DNA of 64,000 nucleotides from Scytonematopsis contorta HA4267-MV1. Its GTDB lineage: Bacteria > Cyanobacteriota > Cyanobacteriia > Cyanobacteriales > Nostocaceae. Location of the stretch: NCBI GenBank assembly GCA_019359035.1, contig JAHHIC010000081.1, positions 1 through 64,000 of the forward strand, read 5' to 3'. The translations under genes were made by a program, and so were the position numbers. The notes under the pieces are model-generated. The model saw only the letters and a program-made list of their open reading frames with translations, had not been told where the DNA came from and made no database searches. Of the stretch, positions 34,108 through 42,893 are shown piece after piece. Numbering within the stretch: the first letter of the stretch is position 1; each line of letters opens with the position of its first letter.

Positions 34108-34274
34108 ATTATGTAAATAATAAAATTTAGTAAAAAAATGCTGATTTTATATCAATTTTCCTTAAACTTATATGTCAGGTTTTATTAAGATTAAATATCT
34201 CTAACAAAAGTATATAATTTGGGTTAAAATTTTTGTCATATAGTGCGTAGGGAAATAATACTGAAGGTTAATAA

Positions 34275-36866
34275 ATGACTAATAGTAATTGTTATATTGA
34301 TGTTTATTGCACTCGTCCAGGGTGTGAAGACCCAGCAAATATTATTCCAGCGGACTCTTTAACTCCTGGTTCTGTGAAACAAAGATTTTGTTCCTGCTGC
34401 GGAATGCCATTAATTTTACGAGCGCGTTTTCTGCCGTTGCGATTATTGCTTCCTGATGAAGAACAAGGAGGATTTGGTAGAACTTTTTTAGGACAGGATA
34501 TTGATTTTCCAGGTAAACTACGTGTAATCAAACAGTTGCATCCGAGAATTCCTCCTGGACGCTCTCAACTTAGTCAATCGCAGCTTCAAAGGATAGAAAA
34601 ATTATTTCACCGTGAAGGAAATATATTAGCAGAACTAAGTAATCCACAAATTCCTAGAGCATGGGCTTTTACTGTTGTGGAAGCTCCCCCTAATCAGCAG
34701 GAACAATTCGCTATAGAAACGAGCAATCGGCAAAAGTTTTTTTATTTGGTACAGGATTATATCGAAGGTCAAAATTTAGCCCAGGAACTAAGACAAAGAG
34801 GAAAATTTTCAGAAAACGATGTTGTCAAAGTTCTCAAAGAAATTCTGAACATACTACAGTATATTCATAATTACAATGGTAATCGAGGGGTGATACATAG
34901 GGATATCAAGCCTTCTAATATTATGCGCTGTAGTGCTGACGGCAAAATATATTTGATAGATTTTGGTGCAGTTAAACAGGTAGTTGTCACAGGAGTTTCT
35001 GTCGGACAATCATCTATATTAGGAACTCCCGATTTTGCTCCACCTGAACAATTTATTGGTGAACAGGTATATCCTTCATCTGATTTATATTCTTTAGCTG
35101 CAACTTGTGTTTGTTTGCTGACAGGTAAAAATCCAGGAAAGATTGTTCTTAATTCTAGTTGGAGAGAATATGCTTCGTTAAAAGACAACCGTTTAGCAGG
35201 TATTTTAGATAAAATGCTTCAGCCGAAACCGGAAGAAAGATTTCAGTCTGCTCAAGAGGTTATCGAGGCTCTTTTTTATACAAAAAAATCTCATGCTTCA
35301 CCCATTCCATCCTCTAAGCGGAAAACGATTCCACCTACGGAGCAGTCAGCAAAAACAACTCCACCCATTACAACAACCATTAGAGAAAAACCAGTCTTAC
35401 CATCTTTAATTTTTAAATCTTCTATTCTTAGAAAATATTGGTACTTATTAGCATCATTTGCATTTTTATTGCTTGTAATAATTTTTGTAGTAAAACCTAG
35501 TAAACCAGAACTTGCTGCTTCTTGTATATATCATGAGCATTTTAGTTGTGGAGAAAAACGACTAATTGCATCTGAATCCTGGGTTAAAAGCAGAACTGAA
35601 TCCAGAATAAAAGGAACAGATGAATTTTTTGGGCAGGGAATAAATGAGTTTACAAGTGGGAAATATAATTCTGCTATTAGATATTTTGAGACATATTTAA
35701 AATCCTACCCTAACGACCCAGAGGCAAGAATTTATCTTAACAACGCTAAAGCTGTTGAAAGCAAAAAATTTGTGAAGGTAGCTGTTTGCGTTCCTATTTT
35801 TGGTAGCATTAATGCTAGGAGTCCTAAGGATGGAGTTGCAGAACAAATTTTACGCGGAGTAGCTCTAGCTCAAGAAGAAACTAATGAAGATGCTGGTATT
35901 GATGGTAAAAAGTTATTCATTCAAATTTGTGATGATGGCAATGATGCTGGTCAAGCAGAAGCAGTCGCTCAGGAAATTGTAAACGATAAAAGTATTTTAG
36001 GTGTTATTGGTCATTACAGTAGCACAACCACACTTGCGGCTGGAAAAATTTATGGAGATAATAAAAAGGTTGCAATTTCTCCTACAAGCACTGCCGTCAG
36101 AAATCGAGACTATTTTCCATTAAGTGAATATGTTTTTCGCACATCTCCAAATAACTCTATTAGTGCAGAAAGATTAGTGGCATATATACGGTCGAAAAAG
36201 ATTTCCAAAGTTGCTATTGTTTATGAAAATAATCAACATTACACTCAGTCTCTCAGAAATGAATTCCTCAAGCAACTAGCCAATAAAGAAAAACTTGTTG
36301 GTGAATGTGATGTTTCTCAAGATAAAACTCAATTATCTAATTGTATACAAGATTCACAAAGCAAGGGAGCGCAAGCTGTATTGTTAGCTATCAATGTTAA
36401 CCTCGCGCACGATAAGGCAACAGCAATTTTTAGTAATCGTGGAAACGTGATTATACTAGCTGGTAGTTCTATATATATTCAGGATGCTTTAGATGCTAAA
36501 ATAGCAGAGAAAAAGCTAATAGTAGCTACTTACTGGCATAGAAGTGAAAGTAATAGCATTTCAACCTTCGAAAAAATGTCTGGAAAACTCTGGGGAACCA
36601 GATATATAAATTTTCTAGCTGCTATGGGATATGATGCTACTCAGGCAATGGTTAAGGGGCTTGATAGAACTAATGGCACTTACGACAATTTGTTCAACGA
36701 GTTAAATAATAGAAATTTCTTTACTGCACAAGGTGCCGGTACAGATGTAGAATTTCAAAAAGGCGACCGCAAAGTTGATAGCAGTAATAAAAATCAGTTA
36801 ATGTTTTTGGTTACACCCCGATATAACCCTGACACCAAAGAATACGATTTTGTCCCAGTAGAATAA
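34275..36866 (+). CDS. transmembrane Ser/Thr kinase with an ABC-type solute-binding sensor domain
   Basis: 863 residues. Residues 5-45 hold a Cys cluster (YCTRPGC, FCSCCG) like the zinc ribbon of cyanobacterial kinases. Residues 55-335 form the kinase: QGGFGRTFLG glycine loop, VIKQL lysine, HRDIKPSNIM catalytic loop (near 210) and DFGAVKQV (near 231). One membrane span follows at about 387-406 (YWYLLASFAFLLLVIIFVV). A helical region resembling a TPR (INEFTSGKYNSAIRYFETYLKSYPNDPEARIYL) precedes a type I periplasmic binding domain (about 499-845; VAVCVPIFGS, GVIGHYSSTTTLAAG, AISPTSTAVRN) of the branched-chain amino acid/urea class. The topology predicts an extracytoplasmic ligand sensor driving a cytoplasmic kinase. 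Confidence 0.93.
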   Translation: MTNSNCYIDVYCTRPGCEDPANIIPADSLTPGSVKQRFCSCCGMPLILRARFLPLRLLLPDEEQGGFGRTFLGQDIDFPGKLRVIKQLHPRIPPGRSQLSQSQLQRIEKLFHREGNILAELSNPQIPRAWAFTVVEAPPNQQEQFAIETSNRQKFFYLVQDYIEGQNLAQELRQRGKFSENDVVKVLKEILNILQYIHNYNGNRGVIHRDIKPSNIMRCSADGKIYLIDFGAVKQVVVTGVSVGQSSILGTPDFAPPEQFIGEQVYPSSDLYSLAATCVCLLTGKNPGKIVLNSSWREYASLKDNRLAGILDKMLQPKPEERFQSAQEVIEALFYTKKSHASPIPSSKRKTIPPTEQSAKTTPPITTTIREKPVLPSLIFKSSILRKYWYLLASFAFLLLVIIFVVKPSKPELAASCIYHEHFSCGEKRLIASESWVKSRTESRIKGTDEFFGQGINEFTSGKYNSAIRYFETYLKSYPNDPEARIYLNNAKAVESKKFVKVAVCVPIFGSINARSPKDGVAEQILRGVALAQEETNEDAGIDGKKLFIQICDDGNDAGQAEAVAQEIVNDKSILGVIGHYSSTTTLAAGKIYGDNKKVAISPTSTAVRNRDYFPLSEYVFRTSPNNSISAERLVAYIRSKKISKVAIVYENNQHYTQSLRNEFLKQLANKEKLVGECDVSQDKTQLSNCIQDSQSKGAQAVLLAINVNLAHDKATAIFSNRGNVIILAGSSIYIQDALDAKIAEKKLIVATYWHRSESNSISTFEKMSGKLWGTRYINFLAAMGYDATQAMVKGLDRTNGTYDNLFNELNNRNFFTAQGAGTDVEFQKGDRKVDSSNKNQLMFLVTPRYNPDTKEYDFVPVE

Positions 36867-36875
36867 ATAGCGTAG

Positions 36876-36902
36876 CCCCCAACCCGTGTAACGGGGAGGG
36901 GG
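36876..36902. terminator. bidirectional hairpin between convergent kinase and agrE genes
   Basis: CCCCC-AA-CCCGT-GTA-ACGGG-GA-GGGGG: two stacked five-base stems with a small internal loop, ten bases after the kinase stop and twelve before the agrE stop. Confidence 0.55.
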
Positions 36903-36913
36903 TGGGGTTCTAT

Positions 36914-39028
36914 TTACTTCGTAGCCTTCACCCGATAAGGGCTAGTTAATTTATCCAACTGCTGTATTAACAAACTAAGGAACAACCCCACATCCGTCAC
37001 CACACCAGTAGATTCAATCGAACCTCGGTCACTCAACTTCGTCACCACAGCAGGGTTAATATCCACGCAAACCATTTTTACTCCCGCAGGTGTCATATTC
37101 CCAACACCAATCGAGTGCAACATCGAAGAAAACATTAAAATCATCTCCGCACCCCGAATTAGCTCAGCGTATTCAGCTTGTGCTTTAATTAAATCCATCT
37201 GGGTATCGGGTAACGGTCCATCATCACGAATCGAACCCGCGAGTGAGAAGGGGATATTATTTTTCACACATTCATACATAACCCCACTTTTAACCACCCC
37301 AGCTTCCACCGCTTTGGCAATACTTCCGTAACGACGAACAGTATTAATTACCTTCAAATGATGACGGTGACCACCCCGAACCGAGACACCCCGTTTCATA
37401 TCGACACCAAGGGAGGTTCCCAGCATCGATTGTTCCATATCATGAACCGCTATTGCATTTCCTCCCAGTAAAGCTTGAACATAGCCTTCCCTAATCAACC
37501 TGGACAAATGTTCCCCACCACCAGTGTGAATCACTACGGGTCCAGCGGTGACAACAACTCTACCACCAGCGTCACGAATTTTACGTAATTCCCACGCTAC
37601 CTGTTCCACTATCAATTCAACACGGCGTTCGCTTGAAACCCCTGCTGACATAAAGCTAAACTCTTCGGTGTTGCGTTTTTCCCGCGATTCCGGTTTGCGG
37701 ATTGTACGGATACCTTGCGTGTCTACTACAACTCTTTCTCCAACTTCCAAGTCTCGCAAAACTTTACACCTTGCTAGCAACCCATCACTGGTTTGAGAAA
37801 TTGCGATCGCACCGTCCATGCGTTGATTTTGCACTTTTATCCACTCACCGTTAATTCTGACTTCGGTGGGATAAATGGTACTAACGTAAAAATCGTCTGG
37901 TGCAACTCCGTGTAAAATGACGGGTTCAAGTTTAGCATCCCGTTCATCTTCTGGTAGATTCACCGCACCCAAATCAATTAATAGAGAGAGAATTTCTTCC
38001 ATCACATCGTGGTGGGGTGCTGATATTCTCACCTCAGCAGAAGAAGTACTTTGACGCTGTTCTCCCAAATCAAAATTCAGGACTTGGAAACTACCACCCT
38101 TGTCTATAATTAAATCCAAAGCCCGGTTAATCAAACCAGAGTCAAGTAAATGTCCTTCCAAACGAATAATCCGGCTTTCGACGTAAATATTCGCGTGTAA
38201 ATCTTCTTGTACAGGTTCCGTAACCCGCAATGTCAAACATTTTGCAGCTCCACCAGCTTTGAGAAATTCCGTCAAAGGTGTCTCTAACACCAAAAAACCA
38301 GCTTCCCCAAGACGCGCTTTCAGTATTTCCGAAGCTTTATTCATCACAACGATGTGGTCAATATTTACCGTATTACAGGCAAAATTCACCGCGTCAGCTT
38401 CTGCAATAGCAATACGTTTTTCTGGTGCAACCCGCATTTCTATTAAGCGATTAGAGTAAGAGTCAAATGCTCCTGGATAATACAGCAAATAACCATTCGC
38501 TAGGGGGCAAAAACAAGTATCAAGGTGGTAAAAGCGCTCATCAATCAGTCTTAGAGATAAAACCTCAATATCTAACCATTTTGCCAAGTAAGGGTGTGAG
38601 TCCAACTCAGAACGGAACCCATATCCTGCCCATAACCAACGTCCTTCACGGTCTAAAAGGGCATCACCAGCACCTTCAAAAGGTAAATCTTTGGGGAGTT
38701 CATAGACACTATAGCCTTTTTCTTCAAACCATTTCTTAAAATATGGTTCCTCTCCTTGCCGTTCCTTATGTAAAAAACGACTTAACACCACATTATCGCC
38801 CAAAACTAAACCCGCATTGGCAGTAAAAACCATATCCGGCCAGCCTTTTTCGGGTTTAACCAAATCCACAATCGCATTACTTTTGAGAATTTGGTATAAA
38901 TTTTGCCACTGTTCTTTTGCCCTATCCTGAGAAGATTTGTGAATATTCCCTTCCATCCAGGGATTAATCACATAGTCCACATCATAGTGTTCAGGAGCGC
39001 ACATTAAAAATCGAATCTGGGAGTTCAT
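36914..39028 (-). CDS. agrE: AgrE/ArgZ-type bifunctional arginine dihydrolase - ornithine cyclodeaminase
   Basis: 704 residues from the ATG at 39028 (MNSQIRFLMCAPEHYDVDYVINPWM); GAGAGA lies just upstream, and a TTG four codons earlier is less likely. The N-terminal guanidine-modifying domain converts arginine to ornithine, CO2 and ammonia: PDMVFTANAGLV, HLDTCFCPL (catalytic His) and AGGAAKCLTLRV (catalytic Cys). The C-terminal LOR/SDH-type domain (from about residue 285; VTAGPVVIHTGGG, GGNAIAVHDMEQSMLGTSLG) matches the part of Anabaena AgrE that converts ornithine to proline. It serves arginine catabolism, including from cyanophycin. Monocistronic. Confidence 0.93.
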   Translation of the reverse strand: MNSQIRFLMCAPEHYDVDYVINPWMEGNIHKSSQDRAKEQWQNLYQILKSNAIVDLVKPEKGWPDMVFTANAGLVLGDNVVLSRFLHKERQGEEPYFKKWFEEKGYSVYELPKDLPFEGAGDALLDREGRWLWAGYGFRSELDSHPYLAKWLDIEVLSLRLIDERFYHLDTCFCPLANGYLLYYPGAFDSYSNRLIEMRVAPEKRIAIAEADAVNFACNTVNIDHIVVMNKASEILKARLGEAGFLVLETPLTEFLKAGGAAKCLTLRVTEPVQEDLHANIYVESRIIRLEGHLLDSGLINRALDLIIDKGGSFQVLNFDLGEQRQSTSSAEVRISAPHHDVMEEILSLLIDLGAVNLPEDERDAKLEPVILHGVAPDDFYVSTIYPTEVRINGEWIKVQNQRMDGAIAISQTSDGLLARCKVLRDLEVGERVVVDTQGIRTIRKPESREKRNTEEFSFMSAGVSSERRVELIVEQVAWELRKIRDAGGRVVVTAGPVVIHTGGGEHLSRLIREGYVQALLGGNAIAVHDMEQSMLGTSLGVDMKRGVSVRGGHRHHLKVINTVRRYGSIAKAVEAGVVKSGVMYECVKNNIPFSLAGSIRDDGPLPDTQMDLIKAQAEYAELIRGAEMILMFSSMLHSIGVGNMTPAGVKMVCVDINPAVVTKLSDRGSIESTGVVTDVGLFLSLLIQQLDKLTSPYRVKATK

Positions 39029-39275
39029 AAAATCTCTCAAGGGTCTGGATGCAGCCAGGGTTTACTTTTATACTTAATCGACGTTTAACAACCAGTACAA
39101 TATTTGTGGGAGTACTGCCTCAGTGATAGCACAAGGGTAGAGTAAATTTTACTTTGTTTTACCCCCTAAGGATTGTTTAGGAAAAATAAATAAATCCTTA
39201 AGGCACAGGAAATTAAAAGGGTATCTATAATTTGGAACTTCTTTAAATTACTAAGGACTTATATTTTACACTTTT

Positions 39276-39944
39276 ATGTATAACTCGCCATTTCAAATGT
39301 TAGCGACCGACTATGATGGGACAATTGCCACCGATGGAGCAATTACCAGCGAGACGGAACAAGCACTCTTACAAGCTAAAAACGCAGGTTTTCTTCTGGC
39401 TTTGGTTACAGGTAGAGAATTTGATGATTTATTGAACGCTTGTCCCCAAATAAAGATGTTCGACTTGGTTGTAGCAGAAAACGGGGCTGTACTGCATTTT
39501 CCTGTTAGCGGGCATATAGAAATTTTGTCTAGCCCGGATGCTGATAACTTTATCCGACAAATGATACATAGGAATATACCATTTTCTAGAGGACGAGTAA
39601 TTGCTAGCGTTCAAAGTCGGTACGAAGAACAAGTCTGCTCTTTAATTGATAAATTAGAATTACCTCTACATATTATCCGCAACAAAGATGTAGCCATGAT
39701 TTTACCTTTGGGGGTTGATAAAGCCAAGGGACTTGAGAAAGGGTTACATCGTTTCAAAATTACCAACCATCAAGTTATTGGGATAGGTGATGCGGAAAAT
39801 GATTTGGCTTTGTTACAATTCGCTGGGTTCCGGGTTGCGGTCGCGAATGCTGATGATGTAGTGAAAAATGTAGCTGACTGGGTAACAGATAAAGCTAGTG
39901 GTGAAGGAGTTGCGGAGTTTATTCGGAAATATTTAGTTAAGTAG
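39276..39944 (+). CDS. HAD superfamily hydrolase, Cof/IIB type
   Basis: 222 residues. Motif I is LATDYDGTIA (nucleophile Asp and second Asp two residues on), motif II LVTGRE, and motif IV GIGDAENDLALLQFAGFRVAVANAD. The middle holds a IIB-type cap. The C-terminal pattern VDKAKGLEKGL is typical of Cof-like sugar-phosphate or phosphoglycolate phosphatases. Substrate cannot be read from the sequence. Monocistronic; the next gene in the same direction is 256 bases away. Confidence 0.9.
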   Translation: MYNSPFQMLATDYDGTIATDGAITSETEQALLQAKNAGFLLALVTGREFDDLLNACPQIKMFDLVVAENGAVLHFPVSGHIEILSSPDADNFIRQMIHRNIPFSRGRVIASVQSRYEEQVCSLIDKLELPLHIIRNKDVAMILPLGVDKAKGLEKGLHRFKITNHQVIGIGDAENDLALLQFAGFRVAVANADDVVKNVADWVTDKASGEGVAEFIRKYLVK

Positions 39945-40200
39945 TCCACAGTAATTCTAGAAATTAATAAATAGAAATTATAAATCATTTTGTGTATCCG
40001 TAAGTGAACTGCTTATGGATATATTTTCGCGCATTTTTTTCAAGTAAAATATTGTACCTATTGACAGAATTACTATTATTATAAATAATCCTCAAAGTAG
40101 ATTATAAAGAAATACAGGAATAGTAGAATAAATTTAACCAACCTCAAGATTTATCAGTTTTCAATGAAGACAAATTATTTCTTCTACTGCATATATATAA

Positions 40201-41469
40201 ATGGTATTTATGGAAAGTAAACGATTGCATTTAGTCGCGGACTTTCTACCATCTCAAATCCACTCTCGTACTTCTGAAACTTTGGTGCGAAAGCCACCTT
40301 CAAAGCATTGCGAAGTGTGTGTAATTGTTCCAGCTAGGAATGAATCCCAAACATTAGCACAGACCCTTACAGCTTTGACGCATCAGGTTGACCTCAAGGG
40401 AAAGCGTTTAGACCCTCAGCGCTACGAAATTATTCTGTTGCTGAATAATTGTGACGATGATTCAAGTCTAATAGCATTTGATTTTGCGAAACTTCACCCC
40501 TACTTAGCACTACACATAGTAGAGATAACTCTACCTCTTACAGAAGCTTACATCGGTCGAGTTAGACAGTTGTTGATGGATGAAGCATATCGTCGTCTTA
40601 GCAGTTTGGGACGCAAGCGAGGAATAATCGCTTCAACTGACGGAGATTCACAAGTTAGCCCAACTTGGATTGCTGCTAATCTGTACGAAATTGCCCGTGG
40701 TGCGGATGCGGTGGGAGGAAGAATTCTGACTAATCCAGCAGAACGTGCAACATTAGATACTTACGCTAAGGCTTGTCATTTACGAGAAGTTGGATATCGC
40801 TATTTGATAACAGAATTAGAAACTTACATTGACCCAGACCCGTTTGATACTTTTCCTAGACACTATCAGCATTATGGGGCTTCTTTGGCAGTTACAGCAG
40901 AAATGTATGCGCTAGCAGGAGGTTTACCAGCCGTCCGTACTCCCGAAGATGTAGCTTTTTACAATGCTTTGGTGCGGGTAAATGCTCGTTTTCGTCACAG
41001 TCCTTTAGTCAAGGTAATTACATCCGCAAGACAAAAGGGACGTACTGATATTGGCTTAGCGAACCAGCTACATGAATGGGCAGAAATGGGATATCGAAAG
41101 AAACCATTCTTGGTAGAGTCAGCAGCATCTATTGAAACTCGTTTTCGGGCACGTCACCAATTACGACTCATGTGGCGGAATATCCTTAACGGCTTAACGC
41201 CAAATCATATAGACATCGCATCTTTAGCAGACACTTTGGGAGTTCCAGGTGAATGGCTAACGCAAGAATTAACCCAACCCCATACCTTTGGTCAATTGTT
41301 TGAAAAAGTTGAACAATGTGCTTCAGAAACAGGAATTTGGACACAACGTTGGCAAAAGGTGGAAATTCAGCAGGCTATAGTGGATTTGCGATTACGACTG
41401 GAAGTATTGCGAAAACCTTATTTTAGTTTGCCCATTAGCAAGCAGAGTAATAACCTGTTGAACATTTAA
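40201..41469 (+). CDS. glycosyltransferase family 2 (part of a four-gene glycolipid-like set)
   Basis: 422 residues; an ATG nine bases downstream (40210) is an alternative start. A GT-A glycosyltransferase: CVIVPARNESQTLAQTLTAL, STDGDSQVSPTWIAANL (the DxD-type metal site) and a downstream acceptor loop TPEDVAFYNALVR. No membrane helices, so it is soluble or peripheral. The C-terminal 100 residues (NGLTPNHIDIASLADTLGVP) are outside the catalytic fold. It converges on a leftward operon of a NodS-like methyltransferase, PIG-L deacetylase and acyl-CoA dehydrogenase-like gene; I recall the same four families occurring together in proteobacteria, which makes them a likely pathway. Confidence 0.9.
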   Translation: MVFMESKRLHLVADFLPSQIHSRTSETLVRKPPSKHCEVCVIVPARNESQTLAQTLTALTHQVDLKGKRLDPQRYEIILLLNNCDDDSSLIAFDFAKLHPYLALHIVEITLPLTEAYIGRVRQLLMDEAYRRLSSLGRKRGIIASTDGDSQVSPTWIAANLYEIARGADAVGGRILTNPAERATLDTYAKACHLREVGYRYLITELETYIDPDPFDTFPRHYQHYGASLAVTAEMYALAGGLPAVRTPEDVAFYNALVRVNARFRHSPLVKVITSARQKGRTDIGLANQLHEWAEMGYRKKPFLVESAASIETRFRARHQLRLMWRNILNGLTPNHIDIASLADTLGVPGEWLTQELTQPHTFGQLFEKVEQCASETGIWTQRWQKVEIQQAIVDLRLRLEVLRKPYFSLPISKQSNNLLNI

Positions 41470-41505
41470 ACTCTATAATATAGAATTCTATATCCCTTTC
41501 TTGTG

Positions 41506-41527
41506 GGGTGGGCATCCTTGCCCGCCC
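41506..41527. terminator. hairpin between convergent GT2 and methyltransferase genes
   Basis: GGGTGGGCA-TCCT-TGCCCGCCC, identical to 32369-32390. A diverged version is at 60143-60169. Confidence 0.65.
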
Positions 41528-41559
41528 GATATACAAGTAAAATATGGAATACTTATCAA

Positions 41560-42150
41560 TCACACACGCTCAAACAAATCAAGCCGATATTGTTCCTCTC
41601 GTTGACCTTTTAAATGCTGCAATTGATTAGGAGTTAACTTCATAAACGACTCATGAACTTCATCACCACTAAGAGGATAATCGCGAGCATAAAGCGTCCA
41701 GTGAACTAAGAGTAAATGCCCACCTGGTTTCAGGTATTGCAAAATTTGCTGTTGGGCTTTTTTCATATCTTCCCAACCCCAATAATAACCCACCTCAGAA
41801 ACTAAAATTAGGTCAAACATTTCTTCAGGGAATTGCTCAGGTACGCGCATGATTTGAAAGCGCACTTGGGCAAGTTGCTGACAGCGCTTAATTGCTTTAT
41901 CCTGTGCTATTTGCGACACATCAATTGAAAGCAAGGAGTTACACTTTGAAGCTAATTTCTCAGTTAAAACACCAATAGAACCGCCAATTTCCAAGGTGGA
42001 TTCATAGCTATCTTGAGGTAAAGCAGCTATTGTGGCAGCATATTTATTTGCTTCATATTCACTAGTTTCAAAATTCCAAGGGTCGGGATTTTCCGTATAA
42101 AGTTTATCGAAGTAGCTAGGTGGTAAAGAGTCAGATTGTAAGGGGTTCAT
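41560..42150 (-). CDS. SAM-dependent methyltransferase, NodS family
   Basis: 196 residues from the ATG at 42150, which overlaps the PIG-L stop as ATGA. The N-terminal phrase FDKLYTENPDPWNFETSEYE is the NodS-family signature, and the SAM motif is TLEIGGSIGVLTEKLA with acidic SIDVSQIAQDKA. NodS N-methylates the deacetylated terminal glucosamine of rhizobial Nod factors. Here the deacetylase encoded just upstream would expose such an amine, so N-methylation of an amino sugar is a reasonable inference. The acceptor is unknown. Confidence 0.9.
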   Translation of the reverse strand: MNPLQSDSLPPSYFDKLYTENPDPWNFETSEYEANKYAATIAALPQDSYESTLEIGGSIGVLTEKLASKCNSLLSIDVSQIAQDKAIKRCQQLAQVRFQIMRVPEQFPEEMFDLILVSEVGYYWGWEDMKKAQQQILQYLKPGGHLLLVHWTLYARDYPLSGDEVHESFMKLTPNQLQHLKGQREEQYRLDLFERV

Positions 42151-42893
42151 ATTATTTCCTCTAAATAAATTTCCCAAGGATGAGCAAAATTTGCTAACAT
42201 TTCCGGAGTTAGACGAAAGCCTTCTGGGTCATCATCAATTAAGTTAGTAGTTTGAGAGCGATACACTCTTATCGCTTGTTGTTTCAGTTCGATAGTAGTA
42301 CTAACATCTAACTGCCAAGCGGCAATATTCAATGATTCTGGTAAACTTTTTCTTTGCGCTGAGTCCCAGTCCCAAATAGGATATTCAAGCTGACGAGGTG
42401 ATAAATACAAGCCTCCAAGTGCATTCTGAATTAATTTCCAGCTAGCTCGATGGTCTGGATGAGGGTCATATCGCCACGGTAAAAAAATAATTTTGGGAGC
42501 AATTTCTGTTAAATAACTTTTGCAACTTGCTACTGCACTTGTGTCATCAGCTGTAACTGACCCATCTGGCAAACGTAGAAAAGTGACTGCGTTATTTTCC
42601 ACTCCCAATAAAGAAACTGCCGATAATGTTTCACTTTCGCGCAACACTCGGAGTTTATCTGCGGGATACTTTTTCGAGCGGGGATGTGAAAGCGTACCAT
42701 CACTAATAACCAAAACCCGCACATCATAATTCAACCCACAGAGCAGAGAAATAGCACCACCACAGCCTAATGTTTCATCATCTGGATGTGGTGCTACGAT
42801 TAACGCTGGATTGCGAGCAACATCATGAATTGAGCATTGCTGCAACAGGTTTGAATTAACTAAAGGTGGTATAGCGGTAACCTGATTATTCAT
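42147..42893 (-). CDS. PIG-L family N-acetylglucosaminyl deacetylase
   Basis: 248 residues from the ATG at 42893 (MNNQVTAIPPLV), overlapping the preceding gene by eight bases; the more upstream in-frame Met lies inside that gene. The zinc motif APHPDDETLGCGG and the distal YDPHPDHRASW histidines are intact, so it should be an active LmbE/PIG-L amidase removing acetyl from an N-acetyl sugar or similar amide. It overlaps neighbours at both ends, which implies tight coupling in the leftward operon of acyl-CoA dehydrogenase-like gene, PIG-L and NodS-like methyltransferase. Confidence 0.93.
   Translation of the reverse strand: MNNQVTAIPPLVNSNLLQQCSIHDVARNPALIVAPHPDDETLGCGGAISLLCGLNYDVRVLVISDGTLSHPRSKKYPADKLRVLRESETLSAVSLLGVENNAVTFLRLPDGSVTADDTSAVASCKSYLTEIAPKIIFLPWRYDPHPDHRASWKLIQNALGGLYLSPRQLEYPIWDWDSAQRKSLPESLNIAAWQLDVSTTIELKQQAIRVYRSQTTNLIDDDPEGFRLTPEMLANFAHPWEIYLEEII

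Larger units (their letters stand above)
33669..34274. other. long intergenic region between divergent P450 and kinase genes
   Basis: 606 bases, AT-rich, presumably holding both promoters. A GAGAC-family palindrome lies at 34080-34107. A short remnant that reads like a signal peptide lies at 33952-34047. The block GTGGGTGGAAATAAACC...CACTTGGGG near 33830 has no recognised meaning. Confidence 0.6.

Noticed and set aside
39030-39275. NtcA site (GTA-N8-TAC) upstream of agrE
   Set aside because: A GTAC...GTAC pattern exists, but the spacing is not eight bases, so not supported.
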